64,000 bases of DNA from Limimaricola hongkongensis DSM 17492 (lineage in GTDB: Bacteria; Pseudomonadota; Alphaproteobacteria; Rhodobacterales; Rhodobacteraceae), in the NCBI RefSeq assembly GCF_000600975.2, contig NZ_KK088652.1, positions 248,001-312,000 on the forward strand, given 5' to 3'. Under the pieces are notes generated by a model. The model worked only from the letters and a program-made list of their open reading frames with translations. It was not told where the DNA came from and did no database searches. Of the stretch, positions 1 to 7,660 are shown piece after piece; position 1 is the first letter of the stretch; every line of letters begins with the position of its first letter. Both the position numbers and the translations under genes were made by a program.

Positions 1-1
1 T

Positions 2-232
2 CCGGGCTACGTGCTGACGCCGCTCGTGGAGGCGCAGATCCCCGACCAGATGAAAACCCACGGCATGGACCGCGAGACGGTGATCCGCGAGGTGATGCTG
101 GAGCGTCAGCCGTCGAAGGAATTCGCCACCACCGAGCAGCTCGGCGGCACCTGCGCCTTTTTGTGTTCGGACGCCGCGGCGCAGATCACCGGCACCACGA
201 TCAGCGTCGATGGCGGCTGGACCGCGCTGTGA
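2..232 (+). CDS. bdhA: D-3-hydroxybutyrate dehydrogenase, C-terminal part (partial)
   Basis: The window opens inside this gene, leaving the last 76 residues. They end in the SDR C-terminal strand (ITGTTISVDGGWTAL) preceded by the variable substrate-lid helices, with the segment IPDQMKTHGMDRETVIREVM that resembles the lid of short-chain D-3-hydroxybutyrate dehydrogenases. The enzyme interconverts 3-hydroxybutyrate and acetoacetate with NAD and acts in the cytosol in polyhydroxybutyrate and ketone-body turnover. The stop codon overlaps the GTG start of the patatin-like gene (GTGA), so the two are probably translated together. The assignment within the SDR superfamily rests on the lid and the neighbour, because the Rossmann N-terminus and catalytic Ser-Tyr-Lys lie outside the window. 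Confidence 0.8.
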   Translation, partial: PGYVLTPLVEAQIPDQMKTHGMDRETVIREVMLERQPSKEFATTEQLGGTCAFLCSDAAAQITGTTISVDGGWTAL

Positions 233-1260
233 TCCGGCTCAGCCTCGCGCTGCAGGGCGGGGGCGCGCATGGTGCCTTCACATGGGGCGCGCTGGACCGG
301 CTGCTCTGCGAAGAGGATATCGAGATCGCCGCCATCTCGGGCACCTCGGCGGGGGCGATGAACGCGGTCGCGCTCAAGGCCGGGCTGGTGCGCGGCGGGC
401 GCGAGGGCGCCCGCGCGAACCTTGCCTGGTTCTGGGGCCGGATCGGGGCGGTCACGGATGCGCGCTGGTCGGACTGGATCTCGGCGCTGGCGCCGACCGC
501 GCCGGCGCTGGCGCGCGCCATCGAATGGTCGCCGGCCTTCCGCGCCATGGAGGCCACCGCCCGGCTCATGTCGCCCTATGCCTACGGGCCGATGCTGCGC
601 AATCCGTTGTCGCGCATTCTCGCCGAGATCCGCTTCGACGAGCTGCGCGGGGCCGAAGACCCGCAGCTTTTCGTGGGCGCCACCAATGTCCGCTCGGGCA
701 AGATCCGTGTCTTCTCGGGTGAGGAGCTGTCGGTCGAGGCGGTGCTGGCCTCGGCCTGCTTGCCGACCCTGTTCCGCGCGGTCGAGATCGACGATCCGGC
801 GACCGGGCGGCGCGAGGCTTACTGGGATGGTGGATACACCGGGAATCCCGCACTTTTCCCTTTATATGACAAGAGTTTGCCGGACGATGTTCTGATCGTG
901 AACATCAACCCGCTCTACCGGGACGACGTGCCGGATGACAGTCTCGCGATCCAGAACCGGATCAACGAGATCAGCTTCAATTCCTCGCTGCTGCGCGAAT
1001 TGCGCGCCATCGATTTCGTGCGCCGCCTGATCGCGACGGACCGGCTGCCGGCGGGCGCGATGAAACGGGTGCTGGTCCACATGGTGAGCGACGACGCGCT
1101 GATGAACGATCTCAACAGCGCGACCAAGACGATCCCGGCCCCGGTGATCCTCGCGCGGCTGCGCGCGGCCGGAGAGGCGGCCATGGACCGCTTTCTCGCC
1201 GCGCACAAACCCGATCTCGGCCAAAGGGACACGGTCGATCTGCGGGCGATGTTCGCCTAG
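229..1260 (+). CDS. patatin-like phospholipase family protein
   Basis: A 343-residue patatin-fold acyl hydrolase. It has the glycine-rich oxyanion loop (QGGGAHGAF, residues 9-17), the nucleophile elbow GTSAG with Ser40, and the catalytic aspartate in WDGGYTGNP (Asp200), so the Ser-Asp dyad is complete. I chose the GTG at 229, which overlaps the preceding stop by 4 bases, because the oxyanion strand begins right after it; an upstream start at 163 would run through the end of the dehydrogenase gene. The pairing with a 3-hydroxybutyrate dehydrogenase suggests a role in lipid or polyhydroxyalkanoate turnover, but the substrate cannot be read from the sequence. There is no signal peptide, so it is likely cytosolic. 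The gene converges on the DUF502 gene with one base between stops. Confidence 0.85.
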   Translation: MIRLSLALQGGGAHGAFTWGALDRLLCEEDIEIAAISGTSAGAMNAVALKAGLVRGGREGARANLAWFWGRIGAVTDARWSDWISALAPTAPALARAIEWSPAFRAMEATARLMSPYAYGPMLRNPLSRILAEIRFDELRGAEDPQLFVGATNVRSGKIRVFSGEELSVEAVLASACLPTLFRAVEIDDPATGRREAYWDGGYTGNPALFPLYDKSLPDDVLIVNINPLYRDDVPDDSLAIQNRINEISFNSSLLRELRAIDFVRRLIATDRLPAGAMKRVLVHMVSDDALMNDLNSATKTIPAPVILARLRAAGEAAMDRFLAAHKPDLGQRDTVDLRAMFA

Positions 1261-1261
1261 A

Positions 1262-2008
1262 TCAGCCGTCCGTGCCGGTCCGCAGCGACGGCGCTTCGGG
1301 CGTGGCCTTGGCCATGCGGTCGGGCGGCGTGACGAGCCCGGCCGAAATCACCAGCTTGGCCGCGTCCTCGACCGCCATGTCGAGCACGATCACGTCTGTG
1401 CGCGGCAGGAACAGCAGGAATCCCGATGTCGGGTTCGGCGTGGTCGGCAGGAACACGGTGACGATGTCGCCTTCTGGCGGCAGCTTGCGCGCCACCTCGC
1501 CCTTGGCCTGCGTCGAAATGAAGGCCAGCGCCCAGAGCCCCTTGCGCGGGTATTCTATCAGGCAGGCCTGGTCGAAGCTGGTTTCGGTCTGCGCGAACAC
1601 CGTCTCGGCGATCTGCTTGAGCCCCGAATAGACCGAGCGCACCACGGGCATCCGCGCCACGAGGCTTTCGCCGATCCGCAGCAGGCTGCGTCCGACGAAG
1701 CCCTTGGCCAGCGCGCCGACGAGAAAGGTGAACAGGATGAAGAAGATCACCCCGACGCCACGCAGGTTGATCCCGATATATTGCTCGGGGTTGAAGCGGT
1801 CGGGCACGAAGGGCAGCACCCAGCCGTCGATCCAGCCGACCACGGCCCAGATCAGCCAGACGGTCAGCGCAATCGGCGCGATCACCACGACACCGGCGAT
1901 GAAGTTGTTGCGCAGCATGCCGATCAGCCGCCGCCGCCGGGGCGGCTCGCTCTGGGTCGGCGGCAGGATCGGGTGGCGTGTCACGGGCGGCTCGTCCTTC
2001 AAGCGCAC
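1262..2008 (-). CDS. DUF502 family inner-membrane protein
   Basis: A 248-residue protein with two hydrophobic helices (about residues 32-56 and 82-108), separated by a short loop with the motif WIDGWVLPF. A soluble C-terminal domain follows, with VVRSVYSGLKQ and VVFLPTTPNPTSGFLLF-type segments characteristic of DUF502. The N-terminus is proline/arginine rich and probably cytoplasmic. The family is common in proteobacteria and its biochemical role is unknown. It is transcribed away from psuG, with 67 bases between them that include a GC-rich hairpin, so it may be the last gene of the psuK-psuG transcript or have its own promoter. Confidence 0.8.
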   Translation of the reverse strand: MRLKDEPPVTRHPILPPTQSEPPRRRRLIGMLRNNFIAGVVVIAPIALTVWLIWAVVGWIDGWVLPFVPDRFNPEQYIGINLRGVGVIFFILFTFLVGALAKGFVGRSLLRIGESLVARMPVVRSVYSGLKQIAETVFAQTETSFDQACLIEYPRKGLWALAFISTQAKGEVARKLPPEGDIVTVFLPTTPNPTSGFLLFLPRTDVIVLDMAVEDAAKLVISAGLVTPPDRMAKATPEAPSLRTGTDG

Positions 2009-2032
2009 GGCAAGGGCTTGGGCCTATCTATG

Positions 2033-2070
2033 CGCCCGCGCCCGTCCCGGCAATGGGGCAGGCGCGGGCG
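2033..2070 (-). terminator. GC-rich hairpin between psuG and DUF502
   Basis: Perfect 10-base arms at 2033-2042 and 2061-2070 flank an 18-base loop, just after the psuG stop on the minus strand. There is no T-run after the stem, so this is at best an inefficient terminator or an mRNA-stabilising hairpin. Confidence 0.4.
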
Positions 2071-2075
2071 GCTGC

Positions 2076-2990
2076 TCAACCGCGCCGTTTGCCCAGTTCC
2101 ACGGCGATCGCCGCACCAAGCCGCGCATTGTTGAGCACGAGCGCGATGTTGCTTTCGAGCGAGCGGCCCCCGGTCAGCTCGAAGATGCGGCCCAGAAGGA
2201 AGGGCGTCACCGATTTGGCGGCGATGCCCTGCGTCTCGGCCTCCGCGAGCGCCTGTTCGATCACCGGGCGCAGCTCATCGGCCGGGATCTCGGCCTCGGC
2301 CGGGATCGGGTTGGCGACGAGCTGGCCGCCATCGAGCCCCATGGCGGCGCGCATCCGCATCGCGCTCGCGATTTCGGCGGCGCTGTCCATGCGCAGCGGC
2401 GCGGGCATGTCGGAGGTCGCCGACCAGAAGGCGGGCAGCATGTCCTGCCCGTAGGCGATCACCGGCACGCCGAGCGTCTCCAGCACCTCGAAGGTTTTCG
2501 GCAGGTCGAGGATCGCCTTGGCCCCCGCCGCCACGACCGTCACGGCGGTCTTCGACAATTCGTGCAGGTCGGCGGAGATGTCGAAGCTCTCCTCGGCGCC
2601 GCGATGCACGCCGCCGATGCCGCCCGTGGCGAACACCTCGATGCCCGCGAGCCGTGCCGCGATCATCGTCGCCGCCACCGTGGTCGCGCCATTGCCGCCG
2701 CGCGCGAGGCAGGCGGCGAAATCGGCGCGCGACAGCTTGGCCACGTCCTTGGCCTGGCCGAGCCGGTCGAGCTGGTCTTCGGTCAGGCCGACATGCAGAC
2801 GGCCATCGAGGATCGCGATGGTCGCGGGCACCGCGCCATGGTCGCGGATCTCGGCCTCGACCCGGCGCGCCGTCTCGACGTTCTGCGGGAACGGCATGCC
2901 ATGGGTGATGATCGTGCTTTCGAGCGCGACGAGGGGGCGGCCTTCGGCGCGGGCGTCGGCGACCTCGGGGGAGTAATGGATGTCGATCAC
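2076..2990 (-). CDS. psuG: pseudouridine-5'-phosphate glycosidase
   Basis: A 304-residue enzyme of the IndA/PsuG family, near the normal length of about 300-312. It splits pseudouridine 5'-phosphate into uracil and ribose 5-phosphate. Diagnostic segments are LESTIITHGMPFPQN near the N-terminus, GGNGATTVAATM, the ATGGIGGVHRG loop, and the C-terminal NPIPAEAEI and TPFLL motifs. The start is the GTG at 2990 (protein begins VIDIHYSPEVADARAEG); the reading frame stays open upstream only because it overlaps psuK in another frame. Start and psuK stop overlap as GTGA, indicating coupled translation of kinase then glycosidase, which together make a complete pseudouridine catabolic pathway. Confidence 0.93.
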   Translation of the reverse strand: MIDIHYSPEVADARAEGRPLVALESTIITHGMPFPQNVETARRVEAEIRDHGAVPATIAILDGRLHVGLTEDQLDRLGQAKDVAKLSRADFAACLARGGNGATTVAATMIAARLAGIEVFATGGIGGVHRGAEESFDISADLHELSKTAVTVVAAGAKAILDLPKTFEVLETLGVPVIAYGQDMLPAFWSATSDMPAPLRMDSAAEIASAMRMRAAMGLDGGQLVANPIPAEAEIPADELRPVIEQALAEAETQGIAAKSVTPFLLGRIFELTGGRSLESNIALVLNNARLGAAIAVELGKRRG

Positions 2991-3883
2991 AGCGGGTTGT
3001 CTCCGGATACGTAGGTGGCAGCGGCGGCCAGGGCGCGGGACAGGGCGGCTTCGGCCCCCATGCCTTCGGCCTCGGACGCGATATGGGCGGCCATGAAGGT
3101 GTCGCCCGCGCCTGTGACGCGGGTGACGAGCACCTCCGGCGGGGTCTGGGTGAAAACCGTGTCGGCGGTCGCCACCGTCGCGGCGCGGCCGCCATCGGTG
3201 ACGAGCGCGCGATGCGCGCCACGCGCCACCAGAGCGCGCGCCGCGGCCTCGGATGTCTCGAACGTGGCATGGCACAAGAGCCCCGCCTCTTCGAGATTGA
3301 CATAGAGCGTCGCGGTGGGGTGGCCCATCAGCGCCAGCAGCCGCTCGGCCTTGCCGGGGCTGGCAGGCGCCACGCGCAGGTCGGCATGCGCGAAAAGGTC
3401 CGAACCCGCGATCTGCGCCAGAAGCTCGGTGGTCAGGTTGCCGTCGAGCGCCACCAGCCCGGTCCAGGGCGCCTCGGCGCTGCCGAGCCGCCCGTCGCCC
3501 ATCGGGCGCAGGATCTTGTCGCCCGCCTGTTCGAGCGAATGCGCGTCGGCGACGGCGGCGATCAGGCCGTTCGCGCCCTCGATCGCCATGTAGATGTCGG
3601 TCGGCAGATCCTCGGAGCGGTAGAGGTGATCCACCGTCATGCCCATGCGTTCGGCCTCGGCGGCCAGCTCGTCGCCTTCGGCATCGCGGCCCAGCGCGCT
3701 CAGAAGCGCCGGGCGCAGGCCGAAACGCACCAGCGTCATGGCGATGTTCATGGCGACGCCGCCGGGCAGGCGGTGGATGCGGCCGGGCACGTCGGAGCCC
3801 ACGCGCATATGGCTGGCGGTGCGGCCGATCACGTCCCACAGGACGGAGCCGATGCACAGGATGTCGGGTGTTTTCTCGGTCAT
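2987..3883 (-). CDS. psuK: PfkB-family pseudouridine kinase
   Basis: A 298-residue ribokinase/PfkB-fold kinase. The N-terminus has the substrate-binding segment ILCIGSVLWDVIG and the GG motif (LPGGVAMN), and the C-terminal PfkB signature is VTGAGDTFMAA with the catalytic aspartate. PfkB sequences alone do not fix the substrate; the assignment as pseudouridine kinase rests on the 4-base overlap with psuG, the conserved partner. It phosphorylates pseudouridine at the 5' hydroxyl with ATP in the cytosol. It is the first gene of the pair; 31 bases separate it from the stop of the DUF4198 gene, so the three minus-strand genes could share a transcript. Confidence 0.88.
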   Translation of the reverse strand: MTEKTPDILCIGSVLWDVIGRTASHMRVGSDVPGRIHRLPGGVAMNIAMTLVRFGLRPALLSALGRDAEGDELAAEAERMGMTVDHLYRSEDLPTDIYMAIEGANGLIAAVADAHSLEQAGDKILRPMGDGRLGSAEAPWTGLVALDGNLTTELLAQIAGSDLFAHADLRVAPASPGKAERLLALMGHPTATLYVNLEEAGLLCHATFETSEAAARALVARGAHRALVTDGGRAATVATADTVFTQTPPEVLVTRVTGAGDTFMAAHIASEAEGMGAEAALSRALAAAATYVSGDNPL

Positions 3884-3914
3884 GAACCGGGTCTGCCGCA
3901 GCCCCGCGCCCCGG

Positions 3915-4715
3915 TCAATCGGGAACGGCGAAGCTCAGCGCCGCCCAGAGGCTTTCCCATACGGCACCGGTCTCGGTGGCCAGCACCTCGGCAGGTTCGC
4001 GCAACACCACGGCATTGGCGAGATAATCATGCCCGGTCTCGACCGGCAGCACCGCCACGCCCTCGGCGTCGGTGCGGTGCAGCGTCAGCTCGACCGCGCC
4101 GTCGGGGCCGCGCGCGAACAGCTCGACCTGCGCGTCGGCGCGCGGGGCCTCGTCGTAAAAGAGCTGCACGCGGAGCCCCTCGGCCAGATCCCCGGCATAG
4201 GGGTTGTCGAGCGCCACGATCTCGGTGGCGAGCCCGAGCCGCGCATCCGCGCCTTGCGCCTCACCCACGCCGATCAGCGCCTTGGAATAGCGGGTGAACG
4301 TCTCCTTGAACCCGGTCTCGGGCAGGCCGCGCGCGGCATGATCCGCCGCCACCGCGCCGAGACCCTTGTGCGCGACGAAGCGGTCGAACACCGCCCGGTC
4401 GTCATAGGTGACGAGGCTTGGCTTCGAGACATAGGCCGCGATCAACAGCCCCTCGGAGGGCGCGGCCATCCGAAGCGCGGGCCGGGCGCCGAGCCGGCCT
4501 TCGACCGGCTGGGACGCGCCGTCCAGGTGCAGCGTGAAGCTTTCGAAGCGTTGCGGAAGAAAGGCATAGCGGATGCCATCGAACCGGTCGCCGTTGACAA
4601 GATCGGCCCGGATCATATCGTTCGCGTCGATCTGCCAGTCGATTGGTTCGATCCAGAACTCATGCGCCACGGCGGGCGTGGACAACAAGGCGAGGCAGGC
4701 GATTATGACACGCAT
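3915..4715 (-). CDS. DUF4198 domain periplasmic protein
   Basis: A 266-residue exported protein. The start is the ATG at 4715, giving a signal peptide with cleavage after MRVIIACLALLSTPAVA and a mature N-terminus HEFWIEP, the hallmark of DUF4198 proteins. It is preceded by an AGGAG ribosome binding site 7 bases away. The fold is expected to be beta-sandwich; C-terminal lines such as GDYLANAVVL-type segments fit the family. Members are often found beside metal importers or HupE-like membrane proteins, and here it is divergent from a HupE/UreJ-type gene, suggesting shared function in metal (possibly nickel or zinc) handling; this is inference. The 5' end overlaps the divergent gene by 11 bases. 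Confidence 0.78.
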   Translation of the reverse strand: MRVIIACLALLSTPAVAHEFWIEPIDWQIDANDMIRADLVNGDRFDGIRYAFLPQRFESFTLHLDGASQPVEGRLGARPALRMAAPSEGLLIAAYVSKPSLVTYDDRAVFDRFVAHKGLGAVAADHAARGLPETGFKETFTRYSKALIGVGEAQGADARLGLATEIVALDNPYAGDLAEGLRVQLFYDEAPRADAQVELFARGPDGAVELTLHRTDAEGVAVLPVETGHDYLANAVVLREPAEVLATETGAVWESLWAALSFAVPD

Positions 4716-5853
4716 TCGAAGGCTCCTGAAATTGCGGGCGAGGGTGACCCTCGCCGCGCTGCTGTCAAGTCTCATCACCCTGATGGCCGGATCCGCCGTC
4801 GCGCACGAGGTGCTGCCCGCCATCGCCGACATGGAGCGGCAGGGCGACCGGCTCGAGTTCACCGTCGAGGCGCCGCTCGAAGGCTATGTCGCGGGGATCG
4901 ATCTCGGTGCTGTGGCCGATACCGACGCCGCCCCCGAAGCCGGAAATTATGACACGCTGCGCGCGCTCGGCGCGCAAGAGATGGAGGCGCGGTTCCGCGC
5001 CTTCTGGCCCGACATGGCCGGACGCATCGAGATTATTGTCGACGGCGCGCGCATCCCCCCCGTGCTCGATGCGGTCGAGGTGCCCGCGCCGGGCGACATC
5101 ACGCTGCCGCGTCCCGCGACGCTGCGTTTTCACGCATCGCTGCCCGATGGCGCCGAAACGGTGCAGGTCGGCTGGGATACGGGTTTCGGCACGCTGGTGC
5201 TGCGCCAGCAGGGGGTCGAGAAACCCTATGACGGCTATCTGGAGGGTGGTGCGCTGTCGGACCCGATCCGGCTTGCGGGCGGCGATCAGGCCAGCGCGTG
5301 GGAAAGCTTCGTGGCCTACATCCCCGTCGGCTTCGACCACATCCTACCCAAGGGGCTCGATCATATCCTGTTCGTGCTCGGCCTGTTCTTTCTCGCCGCA
5401 AGGCTGCGCCCGCTCTTGTGGCAGGTCTCGGCCTTCACGCTGGCGCATACGGTGACGCTGGCGCTTGCGGCCTTGGGCTATGTCTCGGTGCCCGCCTATA
5501 TCGTCGAGCCGCTGATCGCGGCCTCGATCGCCTTCGTGGCGCTGGAGAACATCTTCTTCCCGCGTCTCGGCCTCTGGCGCCCGCTGGTGGTGTTCGGCTT
5601 CGGCCTGCTGCACGGGCTCGGCTTTGCCAGCGTTCTGGGCGAATTCGGCCTGCCCGACGGCTCCTTCGTTCCGGCGCTGATCGGCTTCAACATCGGTGTG
5701 GAGTTGGGCCAGCTCACGGTGATCGCCATCGCCTTCATCGTGGTCGGCCTGGCGTGGAAGCGCGACTGGTATCGCCAGGTCGTGGCGGTCCCGGCCTCGG
5801 CGGCGATCGCGCTGATCGGTGCCTACTGGGTGGTCGAACGCACGATGCTCTGA
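4705..5853 (+). CDS. HupE/UreJ-type membrane protein
   Basis: A 382-residue protein. It has a basic n-region and hydrophobic core ending AGSAVAHEVLPA (signal peptide), a soluble periplasmic region of about 180 residues, then about seven membrane helices beginning after the motif GFDHILPKGLDHILFVLGL. The histidines and aspartates of that motif, and AHTVTLAL and LLHGLGFA further on, are the conserved polar residues of the HupE/UreJ_2 family, thought to carry or sense metals. The start is uncertain. ATG 4705 gives the best signal peptide but overlaps the divergent gene's start; GTG 4744 lies inside a 19-base palindrome and would remove the positively charged n-region. It converges with the GFA gene, 4 bases apart. 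Confidence 0.78.
   Translation: MTRIRRLLKLRARVTLAALLSSLITLMAGSAVAHEVLPAIADMERQGDRLEFTVEAPLEGYVAGIDLGAVADTDAAPEAGNYDTLRALGAQEMEARFRAFWPDMAGRIEIIVDGARIPPVLDAVEVPAPGDITLPRPATLRFHASLPDGAETVQVGWDTGFGTLVLRQQGVEKPYDGYLEGGALSDPIRLAGGDQASAWESFVAYIPVGFDHILPKGLDHILFVLGLFFLAARLRPLLWQVSAFTLAHTVTLALAALGYVSVPAYIVEPLIAASIAFVALENIFFPRLGLWRPLVVFGFGLLHGLGFASVLGEFGLPDGSFVPALIGFNIGVELGQLTVIAIAFIVVGLAWKRDWYRQVVAVPASAAIALIGAYWVVERTML
4737..4755. promoter_or_regulatory. 19-base palindrome in the DUF4198/HupE divergent overlap
   Basis: Perfect 9-base arms (GGCGAGGGT and its complement ACCCTCGCC) around one central base. It lies 22 bases upstream of the DUF4198 start and just inside the first codons of the HupE-like gene. 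The symmetry and position fit an operator read by a dimeric regulator of the divergent pair, but no regulator family is identified. Confidence 0.4.
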
Positions 5854-5857
5854 AGGA

Positions 5858-6253
5858 TCAGAGCCACAGATCGGCGAGGCAGCGGCCGTCGGGGGGCATC
5901 CCCTCGAACGCGCCGCGCCCGTCGAACCGGCGCAGGGGAACGGTGTCGACGGCCTCCGGGGCCCCGAGCCGCAGATTGACCGCGACCCGCCTGCGCCCGT
6001 CGGGCGACGCCTCCACGGCGCGCCAATACCCCACGCAGCCGCAATCCGGGCAGAAGTGAAAGCCAAGGCCCCGGTCGCCCCACAGATAGGCGCGGGCCGG
6101 CCCGCTCAGGCGGATCTCCTCGCCCTCGTGCCCATAGGCCCAGATCGCACCATAGCGGCGGCAGACCGAGCAATTGCAGACCGTGCCCGATCCGGGCACG
6201 CCGTCAAAGCTCCAGCGCAGCGCGCCGCAATGGCATTCGCCGGTCAGCATCAT
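5858..6253 (-). CDS. GFA family zinc protein (formaldehyde-activating-enzyme-like)
   Basis: A 131-residue protein of the GFA/CENP-V-like family. The two zinc sites are visible: CHCG (Cys8-Cys10), CNCSVCRRYG and CPDCGC. Only one member, Paracoccus glutathione-dependent formaldehyde-activating enzyme, has an assigned role, and it is disputed. Most paralogues, including short ones like this, have no known substrate, so I would not infer formaldehyde metabolism. No thiol or C1 genes are adjacent. It converges with the HupE-type gene, and the livM terminator lies 50 bases upstream. Confidence 0.85.
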   Translation of the reverse strand: MMLTGECHCGALRWSFDGVPGSGTVCNCSVCRRYGAIWAYGHEGEEIRLSGPARAYLWGDRGLGFHFCPDCGCVGYWRAVEASPDGRRRVAVNLRLGAPEAVDTVPLRRFDGRGAFEGMPPDGRCLADLWL

Positions 6254-6303
6254 CGGATCTCCTTCGGGTTCGAACCTAACCGGACCATGTCTTTCATGAC
6301 ATG

Positions 6304-6336
6304 AAAAAAACGGCGCCCGGTCTCCCGGGCGCCGTT
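6304..6336 (-). terminator. Rho-independent terminator of the liv operon
   Basis: Twelve-base perfect stem (6309-6320 with 6325-6336), 4-base loop, followed on the minus strand by an uninterrupted run of T (the A-run at 6304-6310). It sits 26 bases after the livM stop. Confidence 0.92.
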
Positions 6337-6361
6337 CCTGTCTTGCGTCGATGCGGGGTCG

Positions 6362-7660
6362 TCAGCGTTCGGGCATCAGCCCCTTGGGGCTGAAGCGCAG
6401 CACCGCCAGCAGGATGATCCCCATGGTCATCAGCCGCATCTGCGCCGCCGAATCCGTGAGATGCCCGCGCAGCCAGCTGTCGGCGGCCATGCCCGAGGTG
6501 ATCAGCTCCATCGCCCAGAGCCCCAGCGGCTCGACCATCACCCACAGCCACCAGATCAGGAAACCGCCAAGCACGGCACCGTAATTGTTGCCCGACCCGC
6601 CGACGATCACCATGACCCAGACGAGGAAGGTAAAGCGCAGCGGCTGGTAGGAGCCCGGCGTCAGCTGGCCGTCGAGCGTCGTCATCATCGCGCCGGCGAT
6701 GCCACAGACGGCGGAGCCGAGGATGAACACCTGAAGATGCCGCGCGGTGACGTTCTTGCCCATGGCGCTCGCCGCGATCTCGTTGTCACGGATCGCGCGC
6801 ATCATCCGGCCCCAGGGCGAGGCCAGCGCTCGCTGCGCGAGGAACAGGATCGCGATCAGCACCACGGCGAAGAGGCCCGAATAGAGGATCTTGACCCACA
6901 GCGTCGAGGCGGTGACGGGATCGAGCCCGTAACCCGCCGCGGCCTCGACGAAGCCCGCGTCGCGCTGCAGGTCGACCTCGTAGGGCACGGGCCGGGGCAG
7001 GCCGACCACGTTTTTGACGCCGCGCGACAGCCAGTCCTCGTTCTTCAGCACCGCGATCACGATCTCGGCGATGCCGAGCGTCGCGATGGCGAGGTAGTCC
7101 GAGCGCAGGCCGAGCGCCGCCTTGCCGATGATCCATGCCGCACCGGCGGCGAGAAGACCGCCCACCGGCCACGCGACGATCACCGGCAGGCCGAGACCGC
7201 CGAGATAGCCCGAAAGCGACGGGTTGATCGCCTCGATCGCGTTCACTGCCGGATCGAGCGCCGCGCGGAACAGGAAGAAGCCGCCGATCAGCAGCGCCAG
7301 CATCACCATCGCGCGCATCTGCCCGCCGATCTTGCGCTTCCAGACCTGCACGGCGGCGATCAGCACCGCGGCGCCCAGCGCCAGCGCGCCCAGAAGCCGA
7401 AGACCACCGGCGTTCCAGCCCTCCACCACCGGTGGCTGCGCCACGAGCACGGCGGCCAGGCCACCGAGCGCCACGAAGCCCATGACACCGACGTTGAACA
7501 GCCCCGCAAAGCCCCATTGCAGGTTCACGCCGAGGCTCATGATGGCCGAGATCAGCCCCATGTTGAGGATGGTCAGCGCCAGGTTCCAGCCTTGGAAGAC
7601 GCCGGTGAGGACGATCAGCAGCGCCATCCCGGCATAGAGAAGAAAGCCACGCGCGGTCAT
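6362..7660 (-). CDS. livM: branched-chain amino acid ABC transporter permease LivM
   Basis: A 432-residue permease with about ten predicted membrane helices. Recognisable LivM segments are LGVNLQWGFAGLFNVGVMGF (first periplasmic half), the EAA-like loop region GLRSDYLAIATLGIAEI, and GALGGFLIWW-type helices near the end; length matches E. coli LivM (425). It pairs with LivH to form the channel of a HAAT-family importer. The ATG at 7660 overlaps the livH stop (ATGA). Last gene of the five-gene operon. The substrate could be leucine/isoleucine/valine or another amide or amino acid, since this family is substrate-diverse in Rhodobacterales. Confidence 0.9.
   Translation of the reverse strand: MTARGFLLYAGMALLIVLTGVFQGWNLALTILNMGLISAIMSLGVNLQWGFAGLFNVGVMGFVALGGLAAVLVAQPPVVEGWNAGGLRLLGALALGAAVLIAAVQVWKRKIGGQMRAMVMLALLIGGFFLFRAALDPAVNAIEAINPSLSGYLGGLGLPVIVAWPVGGLLAAGAAWIIGKAALGLRSDYLAIATLGIAEIVIAVLKNEDWLSRGVKNVVGLPRPVPYEVDLQRDAGFVEAAAGYGLDPVTASTLWVKILYSGLFAVVLIAILFLAQRALASPWGRMMRAIRDNEIAASAMGKNVTARHLQVFILGSAVCGIAGAMMTTLDGQLTPGSYQPLRFTFLVWVMVIVGGSGNNYGAVLGGFLIWWLWVMVEPLGLWAMELITSGMAADSWLRGHLTDSAAQMRLMTMGIILLAVLRFSPKGLMPER

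Noticed and set aside
2991..3857. Upstream continuation of the psuG reading frame (minus) over psuK
   Set aside because: It is a second frame of the psuK gene; psuK has full PfkB motifs and the psuG family start is at 2990.
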